From positions 1 to 64,000 of the forward strand of contig JAKFVT010000063.1 of assembly GCA_021732005.1 (NCBI GenBank): a stretch of 64,000 nt of DNA. The letters are read 5' to 3'. The position numbers were made by a program, and so were the translations under genes. Shown here piece by piece: positions 59,807 to 64,000 of the stretch; position 1 is the first letter of the stretch, and the number at the start of each line of letters is the position of its first letter. Below the pieces are notes generated by a model. That model was not told the DNA's origin and did not search any database. It worked only from the letters and a program-made list of their open reading frames with translations. The DNA is from Mycobacterium sp. Its GTDB lineage: Bacteria; Actinomycetota; Actinomycetes; Mycobacteriales; Mycobacteriaceae.

Positions 59807-60780
59807 TCGTCACCGTCACGCCCAACCCGAGCATCGACCGGACGGTGACGCTGCCGACGACCCTGGTCCGCGGCGCCGTGCACCGCGTGCAATCGGTGAC
59901 GACGGAACCCGGCGGTAAGGGCGTCAACGTCGCGCGGGCACTGACACTTGCCGGGCTGGACACCCTCGCCGTGCTGCCCGCCGCACGGCACGACCCCCTC
60001 GTCACCGCGCTGCTGTCATGTGGTGTGCCGTTCTACGCGGTGCCCATCGACGGTGCGGTCCGCACCAACCTCGCGATCACCGAATCAGACGGCACCACAA
60101 CCAAAATCAACGAACCCGGTGCGCTGATCGACGAGATCACGCTCGCGGCGCTGACCCAGGCGATTCTCGATCACGCCGCCGGGGCACGGTGGGTGGTGCT
60201 GTCAGGATCGCTGCCACCCGGTGTCCCCGACGACTGGTACGCCGACGTGGTGGCTCAATTGCAGCCCTACGACTGCAAAGTGGCCGTCGACACCTCCGAC
60301 GCACCGCTGGCAGCCCTCGCCGCCGCACTCGGCACCGCCGCCCCCGACGTGATCAAACCGAACTCCGAAGAGCTGGCCAGCCTGACCGGTGTCGATGCCC
60401 AGACCCTGGAAGATGCTCTGGCGCACGGTGATCCAGACCCGGTCGTGGCCGCCGCCCAGCAGTTGATCGACCGCGGCGCCAAGACCGTGCTCGCCACGCT
60501 GGGCGCCGCGGGTGCGCTGCTGGTGAACGACACCGGCAGCTGGCTGGCCACCCCGCCCCCGATCACGCCCAGGAGCACCGTCGGCGCCGGTGACTCCTCC
60601 CTCGCGGGTTACGTGCGCGCCGACGTCGGTGGCGCCGAGGCACCCCAGCGGCTTCAGATGGCCGTCGCCTACGGCAGCGCCGCTGCGGCACTTCCCGGTT
60701 CGGCACTGCCGTCACCGGCCCAGATCGACCTCGACGAGGTGGCCGTCACCTCGATATCGCCCTACCCCGCGCGTCCCTAG
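59803..60780 (+). CDS. fruK: 1-phosphofructokinase
   Basis: 325 residues of the PfkB/ribokinase family. GGKGVNVARALTLAG near residue 37 is the substrate motif and TVGAGDSSLAGY near 263 contains the catalytic Asp. Phosphorylates fructose-1-phosphate, the product of the FruA permease, to fructose-1,6-bisphosphate. ATG overlaps the fruR stop; a 16-bp gap leads to fruA. Confidence 0.94.
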   Translation: MIVTVTPNPSIDRTVTLPTTLVRGAVHRVQSVTTEPGGKGVNVARALTLAGLDTLAVLPAARHDPLVTALLSCGVPFYAVPIDGAVRTNLAITESDGTTTKINEPGALIDEITLAALTQAILDHAAGARWVVLSGSLPPGVPDDWYADVVAQLQPYDCKVAVDTSDAPLAALAAALGTAAPDVIKPNSEELASLTGVDAQTLEDALAHGDPDPVVAAAQQLIDRGAKTVLATLGAAGALLVNDTGSWLATPPPITPRSTVGAGDSSLAGYVRADVGGAEAPQRLQMAVAYGSAAAALPGSALPSPAQIDLDEVAVTSISPYPARP

Positions 60781-60796
60781 ACACCGAAAGGCCACC

Positions 60797-62791
60797 ATGA
60801 CGAACCCCACGATCATCAGCACCGAGTTGGTGTTGCTCGACGTCGACGCCGGCTCGGACAAGGAGTCGGTGATCGGCCGACTCGCGACCCGGCTTGCCGA
60901 GAGCGGCCGCGTCAATGACGGCGCAGCACTGCAGGCCGCGGCCATGGCACGCGAGGCGCAGTCGGCCACCGGTCTCCCCGGCGGCATCGCGATCCCGCAC
61001 TGCCGGTCCGCCGCCGTGACCTCACCGTCGATCGGATTCGCCAGACTGGCACCGAAAGTCGACTTCGGCGCACCCGACGGTCCCGCGGATCTGGTGTTCC
61101 TGATCGCCGCCCCGGACGGTGCCGGCGCGGAGCACATGAAGCTGCTGTCCAGCCTGGCACGTGCGCTGGTGCGCCCCGACTTCGTGCAGTCGCTGCGCGA
61201 CGCGAAGTCGGCCGAGGACCTGGTGGGCCTGGTCGACGGCGTGGTCAACCCCGACAGCGCCAAGCCTGCCACCGCGCCGGCCGCCACAACACCTGCCGCG
61301 CAAGCAAAGTCGATCATCGCCATCACCGCATGCCCGACCGGAATCGCCCACACCTACATGGCCGCCGATGCGCTCAAGCTGGCCGCCGAACGCGCAGGGG
61401 TGAACCTGACGGTGGAGACCCAGGGCTCCTCGGGCAGCACCCCGGTGAGTGCGCAGACCATCAACGGCGCCGACGCCGTCATCTTCGCCACCGACGTCGG
61501 CGTCAAGGACCGGCAGCGGTTCGCCGGCAAGCCGGTGATCGCCTCCGGCGTCAAGCGGGCCATCAACGAACCCGACACCATGATCGCGGAAGCTGTTGCC
61601 GCCGCCGATAATCCGAAGGCTGCCCGTGTCGAGGGCAGCGCAGCCGCCGCGGCCGGCGACGCACCGGCCGGCGGGGTCGGCTGGGGCACCCGGATCCGGC
61701 AGATCCTGCTGACCGGCGTCAGCTACATGATCCCGTTCGTCGCCGCCGGTGGTCTGCTGATCGCGCTGGGCTTCCTGTTCGCCGGCTACGACATCGCCAA
61801 CACCCCGGACGGCGCCACCAAGTCGCTCGGCAATCTGATCGCCACCACCAACTCGCTGACCAACCTGCCCAGCGGTGGCTTCACCCAGTACCTCGGTGCG
61901 GTGTTGTTCACCCTCGGCGGGCTGGCGTTCAGCTTCCTGGTCCCCGCACTGGCCGGCTACATCTCGTTCGCCATCGCCGACCGGCCCGGTATCGCACCAG
62001 GATTCACCGCAGGCGCGGTCGCGGTGTTCGTCGGCGGCGGCTTCATCGGCGGTATCGTCGGCGGCCTGATCGCAGGCTTCGCGGCACTGTGGATCAGCAA
62101 GGTGAACGTGCCGCAGTGGGCCCGCGGACTGATGCCGGTGGTGATCATCCCGTTGGGCGCGTCGTTGGTGGTCGGCCTGCTGATGTTCCTGCTGCTCGGC
62201 CGCCCGCTGGCTGCGATCACCTCGGGCCTGACCAACTGGCTCAACGGGCTCACCGGCGCCTCGGTGATCCTGCTCGGCGTGATCCTCGGCCTGATGATGT
62301 GCTTCGATCTCGGCGGCCCGGTCAACAAGGCGGCGTACGCCTTCGCCACCGCCGGGCTCAACGTCGCCGATCCGGCGTCGCTGCGCATCATGGCCGCGGT
62401 GATGGCCGCCGGTATGGTGCCGCCGCTGGCGATGGCCCTGGCCACCACCATCCGGCCCGGTCTGTTCAGTGAGCCGGAGCGCGAGAACGGCCGTGCCGCT
62501 TGGCTGTTGGGCGCCTCATTCATCTCAGAGGGCGCCATCCCGTTCGCCGCGGCCGATCCACTGCGGGTCATCCCGTCGATGATGGCCGGCGGTGCCGTCA
62601 CCGGTGCGCTGATCATGGCCTTCGACGTGACACTCAAAGCACCCCACGGCGGTATCTTCGTGTTCTTCGCGATCGGCAACCTGGTCTGGTTCCTGGTGGC
62701 ACTGGCCGCCGGCACCGCCGTCGGCGGGTTCGCCGTCGTCGCCGCCAAGCAGTTCATCCGCAAGACGGCCGCCGCTCCGGCGACCGCCTAG
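60797..62791 (+). CDS. fruA: Fructose PTS permease, EIIABC
   Basis: 664 residues. EIIA 1-150 with phospho-His68 (GGIAIPHCR); EIIB about 170-270 with phospho-Cys179 (ITACPTGIAHTYMAADAL); EIIC about 290-655 with eight or more membrane helices (LLTGVSYMIPFVAAGGLLIALGF; GLMMCFDLGGPVNKAAYAF; ISEGAIPFAAADP). Imports fructose as fructose-1-phosphate. AAAGGCCACC precedes ATG 60797; the open frame before it lies in fruK sequence. Confidence 0.95.
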   Translation: MTNPTIISTELVLLDVDAGSDKESVIGRLATRLAESGRVNDGAALQAAAMAREAQSATGLPGGIAIPHCRSAAVTSPSIGFARLAPKVDFGAPDGPADLVFLIAAPDGAGAEHMKLLSSLARALVRPDFVQSLRDAKSAEDLVGLVDGVVNPDSAKPATAPAATTPAAQAKSIIAITACPTGIAHTYMAADALKLAAERAGVNLTVETQGSSGSTPVSAQTINGADAVIFATDVGVKDRQRFAGKPVIASGVKRAINEPDTMIAEAVAAADNPKAARVEGSAAAAAGDAPAGGVGWGTRIRQILLTGVSYMIPFVAAGGLLIALGFLFAGYDIANTPDGATKSLGNLIATTNSLTNLPSGGFTQYLGAVLFTLGGLAFSFLVPALAGYISFAIADRPGIAPGFTAGAVAVFVGGGFIGGIVGGLIAGFAALWISKVNVPQWARGLMPVVIIPLGASLVVGLLMFLLLGRPLAAITSGLTNWLNGLTGASVILLGVILGLMMCFDLGGPVNKAAYAFATAGLNVADPASLRIMAAVMAAGMVPPLAMALATTIRPGLFSEPERENGRAAWLLGASFISEGAIPFAAADPLRVIPSMMAGGAVTGALIMAFDVTLKAPHGGIFVFFAIGNLVWFLVALAAGTAVGGFAVVAAKQFIRKTAAAPATA

Positions 62792-62826
62792 TCAACGAAG
62801 TTCGAGAAACGAAACAAAGGAGTCTC

Positions 62827-63084
62827 ATGCACACCAAGACCGTCATCGTCGGCTCGGCGATCGGATTGCACGCCCGGCCCGCCGCGATCATCTCGGAAGC
62901 CGCTGTCAACGCCGGAGTTCCGGTGACCTTGTCGGTGGACGGCGGCGAGCCGGTGGACGCCGGTTCCGCACTCATGATCATGACCCTGGGCGCGGGCAAC
63001 GGCGCGCAGGTGACGGTTGCCTCCGAGGACGAGGCCGCCTGCAAGGCCATCGCCGAGCTGGTGCAGCAAGACCTCGACGCCTGA
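62827..63084 (+). CDS. ptsH: Phosphocarrier protein HPr
   Basis: 85 residues. His15 in GLHARPAA is the phospho-carrier site. The regulatory Ser of Gram-positive HPr would sit near residue 46-48; the segment DAGSALMIMTLG holds a Ser there, but no HPr kinase is seen. AAAGGAGTCTC gives a strong ribosome site. With ptsI it makes the sugar cassette self-sufficient. Confidence 0.95.
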   Translation: MHTKTVIVGSAIGLHARPAAIISEAAVNAGVPVTLSVDGGEPVDAGSALMIMTLGAGNGAQVTVASEDEAACKAIAELVQQDLDA

Positions 63085-63095
63085 TCCGGCTGCTG

Positions 63096-64000
63096 TCAGA
63101 CAAGGCCTTTCAGCATCAGGTTCCAGTAGAGCCACGGCAGTCCGTACTTCTTCACATACCAGTACGGCCGGTGCGGCTTGGTGGGGTCGAGGAACGGGAA
63201 CGACGGCGTGAGATGCATGTCGTAGTCGAATTCCGCGAGCAGCATGTCGTGGGATGAGGTGACGATCGGGCACGACGAGTAGCCGTCGTAATGCGCCGAC
63301 AAGGGCCGGCCCTCGAGGTGGACGGCAATGTTCGCCACCACGACCGGAGCCTGCTTCCGGACCGCCGCACCCGTCTTGGAGTTGGGTGTCGCCGCCACGT
63401 CTCCGAGGCTGAACACATTCGGAAAACGTTTGTGCTGCAGGGTGAACTTGTCGACCTCGACGTAGCCGTTGCTGTCGCCGGTGGACAGCGGACTGGATTT
63501 GATCCAGTCCGGCGCCGACTGCGGCGGCACCGCATGCAACATGTCGAATGCGAGCGTGGTGTCTGTCCCGCCTTCGCCGACCGCGGTGACCGTGACCTTC
63601 TTGGCCTCGCCGTCCACCGCGGTGACCTCCGACAAGGTGTGCAGCTGGATTCCGTACTTGGCGATCACCTTGTCCAGATTGTCGGCGATCTCCGGAATGC
63701 CGAACGCGCGGGGTGTCGGCAGCACCAGATGGACGTCGATCTTGTCCAGGACGCCTTGCTTGCGCCAGTAGTCGCTGGCCAGATACGCGATCTTCTGCGG
63801 TGCGCCACCGCATTTGATCGGACCCGACGGCATCATGAAGACCGCCGAACCCGACCGGGTGTTCTGGATGAACTCCCAGGTGCGCGCCGCCAGGTCGAAC
63901 CGATAGTTCGACGACACCCCGTTCCGGCCGACCGCCTCCTCGAGTCCTTCGGTGCGGTTCCAGTCGAGTTGGATGCCCGGCGCCACCACGAGCGCGTCGT
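63096..64000 (-). CDS. SQR-like FAD/NAD(P) oxidoreductase, 5' part missing
   Basis: The C-terminal 301 residues of a sulfide:quinone-reductase-like flavoprotein; the N-terminal FAD fold lies beyond the window end. MMPSGPIKCGGAPQKIAYLASDYWRKQG contains the Cys next to the flavin, and FSLGDVAATPNSKTGAAVRKQAPVVVANI is the second FAD motif; the amphipathic C-terminal end (PYWYVKKYGLPWLYWNLMLKG) may sit on the membrane. Resembles Rv0331. Only one of the redox cysteines of true SQR is visible in this part, so sulfide activity is not shown. Converges with ptsH. Confidence 0.85.
   Translation of the reverse strand, partial: DALVVAPGIQLDWNRTEGLEEAVGRNGVSSNYRFDLAARTWEFIQNTRSGSAVFMMPSGPIKCGGAPQKIAYLASDYWRKQGVLDKIDVHLVLPTPRAFGIPEIADNLDKVIAKYGIQLHTLSEVTAVDGEAKKVTVTAVGEGGTDTTLAFDMLHAVPPQSAPDWIKSSPLSTGDSNGYVEVDKFTLQHKRFPNVFSLGDVAATPNSKTGAAVRKQAPVVVANIAVHLEGRPLSAHYDGYSSCPIVTSSHDMLLAEFDYDMHLTPSFPFLDPTKPHRPYWYVKKYGLPWLYWNLMLKGLV

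Noticed and set aside
1..64000. tRNA, rRNA or riboswitch genes
   Set aside because: I looked for cloverleaf-like T-loop motifs and known riboswitch cores in the gaps and saw none; a tRNAscan and Infernal run would settle this.

Overview
The window looks like chromosomal DNA from a GC-rich, probably fast-growing mycobacterium (Mycolicibacterium-like). The evidence is a complete mce locus with its mam accessory genes, a sigG-Rv0183 divergent pair, a fadD5/mce1R pair, a PtpB-type phosphatase, a Rv0203-type haemophore, and many ATG/GTG starts lying 6-8 nt downstream of a TANNNT -10 hexamer (leaderless transcripts). The gene order parallels M. tuberculosis Rv0144-Rv0185 but is interrupted by accessory genes. 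Gene names taken from M. tuberculosis rest on this synteny and on recalled family features, not on a database search.

Layout. 1-99: 3' end of an IS110-type transposase. 121-4652: a secreted PE-PPE-like protein, then a putative aromatic-catabolism cassette (DAPG-hydrolase-like protein and bicovalent-flavin oxidoreductase) divergent from an IclR regulator. 4718-7432: an orphan molybdopterin oxidoreductase and two tiny membrane proteins. 7572-11380: flavin enzyme, zinc-metalloprotein, DUF2786 protein, a hydrolase-fold lipoprotein lacking its nucleophile, and the monoacylglycerol lipase, the last divergent from sigG (11453-12460). 12457-18631: deazaflavin-type reductase, lactate dehydrogenase, ferritin-like protein, haemophore with a SigF-type promoter, divergent MarR/pirin, sugar-dehydrogenase-like lipoprotein, GlsB-type membrane protein. 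18865-21541: secreted phosphodiester glycosidase, SDR, YoaK-type membrane protein.

21562-36015 (minus strand): fadD5-yrbE1A-yrbE1B-mce1A-F-mam1A-D, the mce1-type lipid importer with its acyl-CoA synthetase, facing the GntR regulator mce1R (36187-36879) across a short operator region. 36893-39929: Rv0164-like SRPBCC protein, TetR, an overlooked 36-residue ORF, LtrA-type membrane protein, hotdog thioesterase. 39958-42279: a NarL-type two-component system divergent from a mini-operon of two tiny peptides that ends in a strong terminator. 42311-48119: fadE2, ptpB, DUF456 protein and a fused pntA with pntB. 48135-53918: HAD hydrolase, SDR, methyltransferase, two TetR regulators and an aldehyde dehydrogenase.

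53903-56130: an 18-bp tandem repeat at the junction between a TetR gene and an FUSC-type transporter. 56219-57199: a second pirin. 57226-63084: a self-contained fructose phosphotransferase system, with ptsI divergent from fruR-fruK-fruA-ptsH over one palindrome that can supply both -35 elements. 63096-64000: an SQR-like flavoprotein cut off by the window end. I saw no rRNA, tRNA or CRISPR array. The best candidate for something undescribed is the sensor-kinase/regulator pair divergent from the two-peptide operon at 41162-42279.
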